Shown: positions 7,316-14,734, counted from the stretch's first letter. The stretch: 15,790 bases of DNA from Desulfarculales bacterium UBA702 (GCA_002298165.1 DBMI01000070.1:1-15790), one strand, 5' to 3'. The notes: generated from the letters alone by a model not told the origin. Program-made: numbers and translations.

Positions 7316-7777
7316 CTACTTCTTATAGACCCCGCAACCGACAATTAGATCTCCGGTGCGCTCTAAATACATCGATTTTTGCTCGATCTGATTCGATACC
7401 GGGTTTCGGAACTTATAGTCCTGCCAAGCTGATTGCTGGGCTTTCATCAATTCGACTCTTTCTTTCACGAATTCCTTGCCGTCGACATCTTTATTATCAA
7501 TCAGATCGCGGCCGATCATTTTAGAGTTTGCGCCGTGAGCGAGGCATTTGCCTGTAATATCGTAAACTGCGATATAGAGATCTCGATCGACAAATTTTCC
7601 GGCAGGATTGCTGAACTCTTCAAATGCCTTCTCGTTGCCCTCTTGCTTTATGAACTCAACAGCTTTTTTGACCATGGCAGTGGCTTCGTCCTTGGTTCCT
7701 TCTTCTGCTGCAAACGAAACACCAAGGCTGATACTTAAAACGACTAGGGCGAAGATCATGATAAGCGGCTTCTTCAT
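7316..7777 (-). CDS. Secreted single-Cache-domain protein
   Basis: A 153-residue exported protein: signal peptide at 1-23 (MKKPLIMIFALVVLSISLGV, then SFA), a helix with VKKAVEFIKQEG (36-47), then a small sensor fold with YIAVYDITGKCLAHG (68-82), MIGRDLIDNKDVDGKEFVKE (87-106) and a final strand pair DLIVGCGVYKK (143-153). This is the pattern of stand-alone single Cache (sCache) proteins, which bind small ligands outside the cytoplasm. No second membrane segment or output domain is present. Cys78 and Cys148 could form a disulfide. The start is set by GGAGG 7 bases before the ATG; the longer frame from 7828 has no such site and would put residues before the signal peptide. It precedes the chemoreceptor gene by 63 bases, so it may act as a periplasmic ligand-binding partner or co-regulated sensor; that link is inferred. 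Confidence 0.82.
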   Translation of the reverse strand: MKKPLIMIFALVVLSISLGVSFAAEEGTKDEATAMVKKAVEFIKQEGNEKAFEEFSNPAGKFVDRDLYIAVYDITGKCLAHGANSKMIGRDLIDNKDVDGKEFVKERVELMKAQQSAWQDYKFRNPVSNQIEQKSMYLERTGDLIVGCGVYKK

Positions 7778-8376
7778 TAAAGTTCCTCCAATCGGGTAAA
7801 GGGAAGTGAGTTGTTGTGAAATGTTCAAAATCGTTATTTTCCCCGTAACATAGGCCTCACAAACTCAATCATCGATTCAAAATAAACTCGATCTCCAACT
7901 GATAGCTATTATCGAAAGAAAACCTTCCCGACTTTAGCGAAATTTAGGAAAATCCTAAAATATGACTATGAGTCGAGGAGTCGAAGTGATTCTTGTTTCT
8001 GAATCGTGTTCATCGGAAGAGGTTGTAAAAACAAGGACTTACAAAACTGATTAGCCAGGTGGTTTACGGGAGGGGTCTCACCGTGCGTAGCGAAAGGTCC
8101 TGATCCAGCATCTTCCAATTTTCCTTTAAGAATGGAGTGAGCATTTAATACAAGCAGGATGGATGACGAACGTTCTAAACCGGCGCGGTGTACCGGAGAC
8201 GGGCTTAAATGCGCGGAAGAAGCAACACTATTTGTTATCACTGACCATACGAACCCTGATGGCCGGCTTTGGTTTCCCCGGAGATCCTGACCTGTGGCGG
8301 AAGATCTTCTAAATTATTTTAGAATTGAAGATTTTGGTTAATAGACCGGATGCCGCTGAAACAAGCGGGCCATGGC
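7778..8376. other. 600-base interval without a secure gene
   Basis: No recognisable gene. Two AT-rich perfect hairpins are present: TTTAGGA/TCCTAAA (7943-7949 and 7953-7959, 3-base loop) and TTCTAAA/TTTAGAA (8307-8313 and 8318-8324, 4-base loop). Two overlapping short plus-strand frames at 8159-8290 (43 residues, with RCTGDGLKC) and 8163-8312 (49 residues) lack a well-spaced ribosome site. A minus-strand frame at 7966-8241 starts with GTG and has low-complexity composition; it is not convincing. The side next to 7777 should hold the promoter of the Cache/MCP unit, but no clear consensus was found. Confidence 0.5.
8159..8290 (+). CDS. Possible 43-residue ORF (doubtful)
   Basis: Open frame beginning MDDERSKPARCTGDGLKC and ending in LWFPRRS, with two cysteines seven residues apart (C11, C18) and an acidic start. 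An AGG abuts the ATG, which is too close for a normal ribosome site, and an overlapping frame (8163-8312) is just as open. An AT-rich hairpin follows at 8307-8324. It is listed because codon use looks plausible and the interval is otherwise empty. It may be a decayed gene fragment. Confidence 0.2.
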   Translation: MDDERSKPARCTGDGLKCAEEATLFVITDHTNPDGRLWFPRRS

Positions 8377-8517
8377 CTAAAGTGGATGCTCGGCGCAAAA
8401 TTCGACTTCGCCGGATCCTTGGCAGAACTCGCAGTCAACGTTATCGAAGCAATCGTAGCCGCTTCCGTTGCAAGCATCGCAAAAAGCCCTGTGGCAGCGT
8501 TCTATCCGTATCAACAT
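8377..8517 (-). CDS. 46-residue mini-protein with DnaJ-like zinc motifs
   Basis: A short gene with a strong start signal: AAGGAG 7 bases before the ATG. The product (46 residues) begins MLIRIERCHRAFCDACNGSG. It carries two CxxCxGxG motifs, CDACNGSG (13-20) and CEFCQGSG (29-36), plus Cys8, Cys23 and Cys41. From family knowledge, CxxCxGxG repeats are the zinc-binding units of the DnaJ/HSP40 central domain and of several small zinc chaperone-like proteins; two such units can jointly hold one zinc. There is no J-domain and no signal peptide. An overlapping plus-strand frame (8350-8631) is the shadow. The open frame could extend to 8562, but the listed start has the ribosome site. Function unknown; a role in protein folding or metal handling would be speculation. 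Confidence 0.65.
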   Translation of the reverse strand: MLIRIERCHRAFCDACNGSGYDCFDNVDCEFCQGSGEVEFCAEHPL

Positions 8518-8854
8518 CTTGACTCTCCTTATCTCAGGCTGCGCATCCCGCATCTTTTGCAATCATGTGGGACGGCTGCTTTGCATTTTGATGTGGAAGA
8601 TTGTGAAATATCCGACATGATGATCGTATAATTAAACGTTAATACTTTCCCGAACGGCTCGCCAGAGGGCAAGACAATTGATACGGTCTTCAGTGGTGGC
8701 AGGCACGATAAAGGGGCTGTTGATTAAATAGATTTTCGAAATGCTATGCAAAATTTGATGGCACGAACCTGATGCACGGCATTCCCGCCCAGAAGCACGC
8801 GGGGATGAGGTCTTGGGATAATCCGGATTTGCATGAGCTTGGAAATATCGGGGA
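8518..8854. other. Gene-free interval between mini-protein and maeB
   Basis: No supportable gene on either strand; the minus frame 8632-8880 overlaps the maeB end and has no family resemblance. The interval should hold the promoter of the 46-residue gene on its left side and the maeB transcript end on its right. It contains one REP-like hairpin (8780-8807) and a short palindrome AATCCGGATT near 8819-8828. Confidence 0.5.
8780..8807. repeat. REP-like hairpin downstream of maeB
   Basis: CATTCCCGC (8780-8788) and GCGGGGATG (8799-8807) pair as a 9-bp stem with one G-T wobble around a 10-base loop. No T-tract follows on either strand, so a simple intrinsic terminator is unlikely. The sequence resembles dispersed bacterial interspersed palindromes of the ATTCCCGC...GCGGGGAT type and is similar in kind to the fragment at 1-18. 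It lies 48 bases past the maeB stop codon and may stabilise that mRNA 3' end. Confidence 0.5.
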
Positions 8855-11116
8855 TCAGACAATCTTGTTTTCCTGGGCATCTATAACCGCTATGGATGTC
8901 ATATTTACCACGTCCTCGACATCACAGTTGCGCTGGAGCACGTGAATCGCCTTGCTCGTGCCCATCAGAATGGGACCGATTGCTTTTGCTCCGCCCAGGC
9001 GGGCCATCAGCTTGTATGCTATGTTTCCGGCCTCCAGGTTGGGGAAAACCAGCACATTTGCCCGCCCCCTGAGCATGTTGAACTCATAGACCGAGTTCAG
9101 TATCTCCGGTGTCACCGCGGTATCGGCCTGGATCTCACCATCAATTACGATATCGGGGCGGCGCTGGCGCACCATCTGAGTTGCTTTGGCCACCTTTTCG
9201 GTAAGCGGGTGCCGCATGCTCCCAAAGTTGCTGAAAGAAAGCATCGCCACGCGGGGATCGACATCGAGCTGGCGAGCTGTGTCGGCGGTGTATATGGCTA
9301 TTTCGGCAAGCTGTTCCGCAGTCGGTTCGATGTTTACGGTCGTATCGGCGAAAAAGAAGACCTCTTTTTGGAAGACCATCATGTAAACGCCAGCGATAAG
9401 CGAGCTGTCACGGCTGATTGACAGGGTTTGCAGGGCAGGGCGGATGGTGTTTCTGTAATGCTGATTGGCGCCCCCGATAAGCCCGTCCGCATCGCCCATT
9501 CTCACCATCATCGCCGCGAAATAATTTGGATTACTGCGCAGAAGCGCCTCGGCCTCGAACCTGGTGATTCCTTTTCTCCAGCGAAGCTTGTGGAATACCG
9601 AAGCATAGTCTTCCATTCGCTCGAATTGTCTGGGATCTATAATGGAAACGCCTTTCAAGTCCAAGCGGAGTTCAGCGATCTTTTCCCCGATTTGTTCAGT
9701 ATCGCCGATCACTATTGGAACGGCTATGCCTTCATCCAGAATTACCTGGCATGCCCGAAGGATTTTCGAGTCCGTGCCTTCCGGGAAGACGATGCGCTTT
9801 GGATTGCGCTTTGCCTTCTGCATGATTTTACGCACCACCTCCTGGCTGTGGCCGAGTCGGCTTGCCAGTTGATCGCCGTATTCCTCCCAGTCCGAGATGG
9901 GACGTTGTGCGACTCCGCTATCCACCGCCGCCTTGGCCACGGCGGTTGCCACCCAGGTAAGCACCCTGGAATCAAAGGGTTTCGGGATAATGTAGTCCCG
10001 GCCAAAGCGCAAGGTCGCTCCGCCGTAAACCTTGAGCACCGAATCAGGGATATCCTGCCTGGTAAGGTTTGCAAGGGCATTTACGGCGGCGATTTTCATC
10101 TCGGCGTTGATTGCTGTCGCCCGAACGTCAAGCGCCCCTCGGAATATATAGGGAAAGCCCAGGACGTTATTTACCTGGTTGGGAAAATCCGAACGGCCGG
10201 TTGCCATCACGAGATCGTCCCGAACGCTTACGGCGTCGCTGTAGCTGATTTCAGGATCCGGGTTGGCAAGGGCGAATACTATAGGCCGCTCCGCCATGCT
10301 GCCGATCATCTCTTTTGTTACCAGGCCCGCAACCGAGTAGCCCGCAAAAACGTCCGCGCCCTCCATAACCTCGGCTAGCGACATTGGGCCCTTTCCGTTG
10401 GCCAGCCGTTCCTTGTATGGATTCATGCCCTTCTCACGCCCTTTGTGTATCAGGCCCCTTGAATCCACCATATATACGTTTTCGCGACTAGCCCCCAGCT
10501 TTATGCACAGCTCCGCGCAGGCAATACCTGCGGCCCCAGCCCCGGAGAAAACCATTTTGACCTGATCGATTTTCTTGTCCTGCAGTTCGAGTGCATTCAG
10601 CAGGGCAGCTCCGGATATTACAGCCGTTCCATGCTGGTCGTCGTGGAAGACGGGAATTTCCATTATCTCGAGTAAGCGCTCTTCAACCCGAAAGCATTCA
10701 GGTGCCTTTATATCCTCTAAGTTTATGCCCCCAAAGGTAGGTTCCAGGAGCTTTACCGTCCTGACGATCTCATCCGGGTCGGTGGAATTGATTTCAATGT
10801 CGAAAACATCGAGGTCCGCAAAACGCTTGAACAGCACCCCCTTGCCTTCCATCACCGGCTTTGCGGCAAATGGGCCAATGTGTCCAAGCCCCAGGACCGC
10901 CGTGCCGTTGGTGACGATACCGACAAGGTTTCCACGGATAGTATAATCGAATATTTTCCCCCGATCCGCGTGTATCTCCCGGCAAGGCTCGGCAACTCCC
11001 GGGGTGTAGGCCAGGGAAAGGTCTCTTTGGGTAAGACAGGGCTTGGAGGACTTTACTTCGATCTTTCCCGGCCGCCCATCGGCATGGTATCGGAGAGCGT
11101 CTTCCCTTCTTATCAT
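8855..11116 (-). CDS. maeB: NADP malic enzyme with phosphotransacetylase-like domain
   Basis: Oxidative decarboxylation of malate to pyruvate with NADP reduction, in the cytoplasm. The 753 residues fit the MaeB type (E. coli 759). The malic domain (about 1-425) shows SLAYTPGVAEPCREI (34-48) with catalytic Tyr37, VMEGKGVLFKRFADLDVFDI (88-107) with Lys92, VFHDDQHGTA (156-165) for metal binding and the nucleotide loop SGAGAAG (191-197). The second half (about 430-753) begins RNPKRIVFPEGTDSKILRAC and is homologous to phosphotransacetylase. In known MaeB enzymes this part is regulatory, responding to acetyl-CoA and acetyl-phosphate, and is not catalytic. GAGG lies 6 bases before the ATG. The gene follows the phasin-like gene by 75 bases and is likely co-transcribed. 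With the divergent aceBA it would convert glyoxylate-bypass malate into pyruvate and NADPH. Confidence 0.96.
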   Translation of the reverse strand: MIRREDALRYHADGRPGKIEVKSSKPCLTQRDLSLAYTPGVAEPCREIHADRGKIFDYTIRGNLVGIVTNGTAVLGLGHIGPFAAKPVMEGKGVLFKRFADLDVFDIEINSTDPDEIVRTVKLLEPTFGGINLEDIKAPECFRVEERLLEIMEIPVFHDDQHGTAVISGAALLNALELQDKKIDQVKMVFSGAGAAGIACAELCIKLGASRENVYMVDSRGLIHKGREKGMNPYKERLANGKGPMSLAEVMEGADVFAGYSVAGLVTKEMIGSMAERPIVFALANPDPEISYSDAVSVRDDLVMATGRSDFPNQVNNVLGFPYIFRGALDVRATAINAEMKIAAVNALANLTRQDIPDSVLKVYGGATLRFGRDYIIPKPFDSRVLTWVATAVAKAAVDSGVAQRPISDWEEYGDQLASRLGHSQEVVRKIMQKAKRNPKRIVFPEGTDSKILRACQVILDEGIAVPIVIGDTEQIGEKIAELRLDLKGVSIIDPRQFERMEDYASVFHKLRWRKGITRFEAEALLRSNPNYFAAMMVRMGDADGLIGGANQHYRNTIRPALQTLSISRDSSLIAGVYMMVFQKEVFFFADTTVNIEPTAEQLAEIAIYTADTARQLDVDPRVAMLSFSNFGSMRHPLTEKVAKATQMVRQRRPDIVIDGEIQADTAVTPEILNSVYEFNMLRGRANVLVFPNLEAGNIAYKLMARLGGAKAIGPILMGTSKAIHVLQRNCDVEDVVNMTSIAVIDAQENKIV

Positions 11117-11191
11117 CTTCTCCCTCGCAATTTCTCCTTGATCGACTCAGACGATCCGCCCCCTGGGAGATTCAGATCCGGTAAGTCGCCG

Positions 11192-11464
11192 CTACTGCTT
11201 TATCGAGCGGTTGAGAAAGCCTTCAAGCATGTTGAAACCATCGCTTGCGGCATTCCTCAGGGCATCGCATCCCTGCTTGTTGTGCTCGATCCAATCCTTG
11301 AACACCGCTTTGCTCGCCGGGGGTGTCCATGTGGTACCGTTCACGAAATTGCCCAGCATTCTTTCAGTTTGATCCAAAATGATGAGCACGTTGCTGGCCA
11401 TGGCATCCACCATGATTCTCTGTAATCCAAGCATTTGTTTTGCAAAGGTAATCTGCCGCTCCAT
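11192..11464 (-). CDS. Small phasin-like protein
   Basis: A 90-residue, mainly helical protein without a signal peptide. MLGLQRIMVDAMASNVLIIL (11-30) is an amphipathic/hydrophobic helix. It is followed by DQTERMLGNF (31-40), a linker TTWTPPASKAVFKDW (44-58) and a second helix KQGCDALRNAASDGFNMLEG (63-82). The DQTERM...W.P......W....K.G...F pattern resembles short phasin-family proteins that coat polyhydroxyalkanoate granules; this is a resemblance noted from memory, not a search. The start is chosen at MERQ, where GGAGG lies 6 bases upstream; the longer frame to 11530 lacks such a site. It sits 75 bases ahead of maeB and diverges from aceBA. A PhaJ-like hydratase 3.4 kb away supports a PHA theme. 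No PHA synthase is in the window. Confidence 0.6.
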   Translation of the reverse strand: MERQITFAKQMLGLQRIMVDAMASNVLIILDQTERMLGNFVNGTTWTPPASKAVFKDWIEHNKQGCDALRNAASDGFNMLEGFLNRSIKQ

Positions 11465-11568
11465 TTCAGTCCTCCGTCTCTTTTCCGGCGATTTTAAAGC
11501 CAAAGCGCGATTCGGCGGAATTGCCTGCACGCCATGTCAGCTATTTTAGGGAGGCCATGACTACTATC

Positions 11569-11588
11569 AATGGGGGAAAGACCCCATT
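11569..11588. terminator. Hairpin in the divergent control region
   Basis: AATGGGG (11569-11575) and CCCCATT (11582-11588) form a perfect 7-bp stem with a 6-base loop, followed by TT on the plus strand. It could be a weak terminator or attenuator insulating the region, or an operator palindrome between the two divergent units. It lies upstream of the proposed aceB promoter. Confidence 0.35.
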
Positions 11589-11661
11589 TTGACGTTCCTT
11601 TCATTGTTTCCACACAAACCACAATCAAACCAGACATTGGATTGAAAAGCTGTTGTACTAC

Positions 11662-11690
11662 TTGTCAATGCCTGCAAGCGGGCATAAATT
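11662..11690 (+). promoter_or_regulatory. Candidate aceBA promoter with palindromic spacer
   Basis: TTGTCA (11662-11667), a 17-base spacer and TAAATT (11685-11690) make a sigma-70-type match of 5/6 and 4/6. It would start transcription roughly 60 bases before the aceB start codon. The spacer itself contains the imperfect palindrome TGCCTGCAAGCGGGCA (11669-11684), a place where a repressor could act. This is a pattern match only. Confidence 0.35.
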
Positions 11691-11755
11691 TTCGTGTAAG
11701 GCTCGTTATCATGGGCGAATCGGTACTATTTGCGGGCCAGGAAAGGAGTCACACT

Positions 11756-13345
11756 ATGTTAATTGAGATGAACAGGAGAGAAACAGTTGAGTATCAGCCT
11801 GTTTACGATCGTATTCCGGAGGGTTTCGATCCTCTGATAGATGTTCCAAGCGATTTTTTGGATTTTCTACTTCCACTCCATAAGGAGTTTACTCCTAGGC
11901 AGCAGGGATTAGCCGCGAAACGGGCGGTGGTTTTGTCCAGGGCGCACCGCGGGCAGCTCCCGAACTATCTTCCGCCTTCCGATGCAAACAAGGTCGAGTG
12001 GGCTATCGAGCTTCCGGAATGGTGCAGGGACCAGAGAAATCAGATGACCGGCCCGGCAGACGATGCCGAACTGGTGGTCAAAATGCTTAACTCCGGAGCG
12101 CCGGGCGTACTGCTCGATCTCGAGGACTCCATTGCAAATAACTGGTCCAATCTGAGCCTGGGTATCCACAATATTCTCGAGGCGCTGAGGGGGCGGCTCA
12201 CCTTTTTCGATACCAAGCGAAAGCGGATGGTGGGGATAAATCCGGGCGAGAGGGTGATATGGCTCAGGCCAAGAGGGCTGCACATGAGCCAGGCGGGCGT
12301 TTTAAATGACGATCCGGTTTCGGCCTCTCTTTTCGATACCGCTTCGATTGTCTATGGGATCGATCCCGGTGTGCTGAAACATCCACTTTCGTTCTATATT
12401 CCAAAATCCGAATCCGCCGAGGAGGCACTCTGGTGGCGTGACCTGTTCCGTGCTCTGGCCAGGGCAAAGGGGCTGCCTGAAGACTACATCAAATGCATGG
12501 CCCTGGTTGAATCTCATCCCCTGGCATTTCAGATGGAGGAGTTTGCCTATAATCTCAGAGAACACCTGCTCGGTTTGAACCTTGGAAGATGGGATTATAT
12601 GGCAAGCCTGATTCATTTCAACATGTACGACCCGGCCTGGGTTTTGCCGGACCGAAACACGATTCCCCACAACGTGCCTTTCTTTCAGAATCTTCGCGAA
12701 CTGTTGGTGGAGATTTGCCACAAGCACGGGCTGCTGGCAATCGGGGGCATGACGGCGCTATATCCCAGCAGGACCGATCCGGAGCTGAATGAGCGGGCGC
12801 TCAAGGTGCTGGCCGAGGACAAGAAGAACGAGGCAGACTGCCTCATGGATGGTGCATGGACGGGGCATCCCGATCAGAACCAAATCGCTGTAGACCAGTT
12901 TCCTTATCCCAACCAGATGGAAGCGCGAAGGCCAAACGTTGAGATCCATCCGGATCTGAGGCCGGTCCCGAGGGGTGTAGGCAGGACCTCACTCGAAGGG
13001 ACGCGGGCAGCGGTCCGCACAGTCATCCGCTATCGCTACGGCGTGCTGAACGGCAAAGGAGCGAGTCTTCTCGACGGCTACATGGAAGACCTCGCAACGG
13101 ATCGTATTTACCGCCTGATGATTGCCCAGAGGACGATCAACCGCGCCGATGTCAAAATCGAAGGACCGAACGGCGCCAATATCGAGCATACGCCGGAGCT
13201 GGTCTCGAACATATTCGACGAGGAACTGCACCGCATTCTGCTCGAGCTTCCACCCGACACGGATGCCGAGGTATTTGAAAAATACGGCCGGGCGAGGCTT
13301 ATCAGCGAGGAGATGATTAAAACCGGGCAGTTCAACCCGGTATAA
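11756..13345 (+). CDS. aceB: Malate synthase (A-type)
   Basis: Condenses acetyl-CoA with glyoxylate to malate, the second step of the glyoxylate bypass. The 529 residues match the A-form (E. coli 533), a TIM-barrel enzyme. Visible are FTPRQQGLAAKRA (45-57), the metal-site region LDLEDSIANNW (120-130), RPRG (171-174) with the catalytic arginine, ALVESHPLAFQMEE (249-262), the family signature REHLLGLNLGRWDYM (268-282), GGMTALYP (330-337), DGAWTGHPD (365-373) and MEDLAT (443-448) with the expected base Asp445. Ala283 replaces the usual Phe after WDY, and MEDLAT replaces MEDAAT, so this is a divergent member. The start is set by AAAGGAG 7 bases upstream; the frame extends to 11570 without a comparable site. 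The gene is 41 bases ahead of aceA. Confidence 0.92.
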   Translation: MLIEMNRRETVEYQPVYDRIPEGFDPLIDVPSDFLDFLLPLHKEFTPRQQGLAAKRAVVLSRAHRGQLPNYLPPSDANKVEWAIELPEWCRDQRNQMTGPADDAELVVKMLNSGAPGVLLDLEDSIANNWSNLSLGIHNILEALRGRLTFFDTKRKRMVGINPGERVIWLRPRGLHMSQAGVLNDDPVSASLFDTASIVYGIDPGVLKHPLSFYIPKSESAEEALWWRDLFRALARAKGLPEDYIKCMALVESHPLAFQMEEFAYNLREHLLGLNLGRWDYMASLIHFNMYDPAWVLPDRNTIPHNVPFFQNLRELLVEICHKHGLLAIGGMTALYPSRTDPELNERALKVLAEDKKNEADCLMDGAWTGHPDQNQIAVDQFPYPNQMEARRPNVEIHPDLRPVPRGVGRTSLEGTRAAVRTVIRYRYGVLNGKGASLLDGYMEDLATDRIYRLMIAQRTINRADVKIEGPNGANIEHTPELVSNIFDEELHRILLELPPDTDAEVFEKYGRARLISEEMIKTGQFNPV

Positions 13346-13346
13346 T

Positions 13347-13361
13347 CCCCGTTCTCCGGGG
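13347..13361 (+). other. Small intercistronic hairpin aceB-aceA
   Basis: CCCCG (13347-13351) and CGGGG (13357-13361) form a 5-bp GC stem with a 5-base loop immediately after the aceB stop codon, ahead of the aceA ribosome site AGGAGG. No T-run follows. It could modulate the AceB:AceA ratio or mRNA decay rather than terminate. Confidence 0.35.
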
Positions 13362-13386
13362 TTAAACAGTTCTAGGAGGATACGCA

Positions 13387-14718
13387 ATGATCGATGAGCA
13401 AAAGCCGGTTGAACCCGATCAGGGTTGGGACCAAAACGACCGCTGGAGGGAAATAGAACGCCCTTACACGATGGAAGATGTCAAGAAACTACGCGGATCG
13501 ATGCATATAGAATACACGCTTGCAACCCTCGGCGCCCGCAGACTCTGGGGCCTGCTCCATCGTGAGGAGTTTGTCGCCGCGCTCGGGGCACTTTCCGGCA
13601 GCCAGGCAGTCCAGCAGGTGCAGGCAGGTCTAAAGGCTATATACGTGAGCGGGTGGCAGGTGGCGGCCGATGTTAACAGCGGAGGCCAGACCTACCCCGA
13701 TCAGAGCCTCTATGCGGTAGACAGCGTGCCTAACCTGGTGCGAAGGATAAACAATGCATTTCAACGCGCCGATCAGATCGACCATGTGGAGGGGAAAAAC
13801 GGAGTGTATTGGTTTGTGCCCATAATAGCTGACGCCGAGGCCGGCTTCGGCGGTGTCCTCAATGCTTTCGAGCTGATGAAGGCTATGATAGAAGCAGGGG
13901 CCGCGGCCGTTCACTTTGAAGATCAGCTCTCCTCGGCCAAAAAATGCGGCCACATGGGCGGAAAAGTCCTGGTCCCGACCTCCGAGGCCATAAAGAAGCT
14001 GATTGCCGCGAGGCTTGCCGCGGACATTCTTGACGTCCCGACAATCATAATCGCGAGAACCGATGCCAATGGGGCGGCGCTGCTCACAAGTGATATAGAC
14101 GAGAGGGATAAACCATTTCTCACCGGTCAGAGGACGGCCGAGGGATTTTTCACGATAAAAAGCGGCCTTGAGTCGGCAATAGCACGGGCTGTTTCCTATG
14201 CTCCTTATGCCGACATGCTTTGGTGCGAAACCTCGGAGCCTAACCTCGATGAAGCGCGAAGATTTGCCGAATGGGTGCACGCTGAATTTCCCGGAAAGCT
14301 CCTTGCCTATAACTGTTCGCCTTCCTTCAACTGGAAAAAGAAGCTCGATTCCGCCACAATTGCGAGGTTTCAAAGAGAGCTTGCCGCTTATGGATACAAG
14401 TTCCAGTTTGTAACCCTGGCTGGTTTTCATTCGATGAATATCGGAATGTATGAGCTGGCTCGAGACTTCAACAAGAACGGCATGAGCGCCTATTCCAGGG
14501 TCCAGGAGACGGAATTCGAAAGGGAACGGGACGGCTACCGGGCGGTTAAGCATCAGACGTTCGTCGGAGCGGGCTATTTTGACAAGATTGCGCAAATAAT
14601 CCAGGGTGAAGACTTCTCGACCGCCGCCCTCAAAGGCTCGACCGAGGAAGAGCAGTTCGAAAACGAGTTCACCAAGCCCGAACCGGTGTCACAACAGGAT
14701 AAGTTTGATTGGGTTTAA
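13387..14718 (+). CDS. aceA: Isocitrate lyase
   Basis: Cleaves isocitrate to glyoxylate and succinate, the committing step of the glyoxylate bypass, in the cytoplasm. The 443 residues fit the bacterial short form (E. coli 434). Diagnostic stretches are GARRLWGLL (49-57), GLKAIYVSGWQVAADVNSGG (81-100), YPDQSLY (103-109), PIIADAEAGFGG (145-156) with Mg-binding acids, VHFEDQL (175-181) and KKCGHMGGKVLVPT (185-198) with the catalytic Cys187. The substrate loop YNCSPSFNW (308-316) and FVTLAGFHSMN (341-351) follow. AGGAGG lies 7 bases before the ATG. It is the second gene of aceBA. No isocitrate dehydrogenase kinase (aceK) follows, unlike in E. coli. Two hairpins lie downstream (14735-14756 and 14769-14793). 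Confidence 0.97.
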   Translation: MIDEQKPVEPDQGWDQNDRWREIERPYTMEDVKKLRGSMHIEYTLATLGARRLWGLLHREEFVAALGALSGSQAVQQVQAGLKAIYVSGWQVAADVNSGGQTYPDQSLYAVDSVPNLVRRINNAFQRADQIDHVEGKNGVYWFVPIIADAEAGFGGVLNAFELMKAMIEAGAAAVHFEDQLSSAKKCGHMGGKVLVPTSEAIKKLIAARLAADILDVPTIIIARTDANGAALLTSDIDERDKPFLTGQRTAEGFFTIKSGLESAIARAVSYAPYADMLWCETSEPNLDEARRFAEWVHAEFPGKLLAYNCSPSFNWKKKLDSATIARFQRELAAYGYKFQFVTLAGFHSMNIGMYELARDFNKNGMSAYSRVQETEFERERDGYRAVKHQTFVGAGYFDKIAQIIQGEDFSTAALKGSTEEEQFENEFTKPEPVSQQDKFDWV

Positions 14719-14734
14719 TAAGATCTTGCGAACT

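Noticed and set aside
7966..8241. 91-residue minus-strand open frame
   Set aside because: Begins with GTG, has no ribosome site seen, Ser/Leu-rich composition and no recognisable motif.
8350..8631. 93-residue plus-strand open frame
   Set aside because: Overlaps the 46-residue minus-strand zinc gene, which has a better ribosome site and two CxxCxGxG motifs; the plus product looks like chance translation.
8632..8880. 82-residue minus-strand open frame
   Set aside because: Overlaps the end of maeB, runs through a REP-like hairpin and shows no domain; probably chance.
9428..10378. 316-residue plus-strand open frame
   Set aside because: Lies wholly antisense to maeB, which shows clear family motifs throughout; the plus-strand product has no family resemblance.
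11570..11755. 62-residue N-terminal extension of malate synthase
   Set aside because: The extension is not malate-synthase-like, begins inside a hairpin without a ribosome site and would swallow the promoter; AAAGGAG before 11756 marks the real start.
13630..14595. 321-residue minus-strand open frame
   Set aside because: Antisense shadow of isocitrate lyase, whose catalytic motifs lie on the plus strand.
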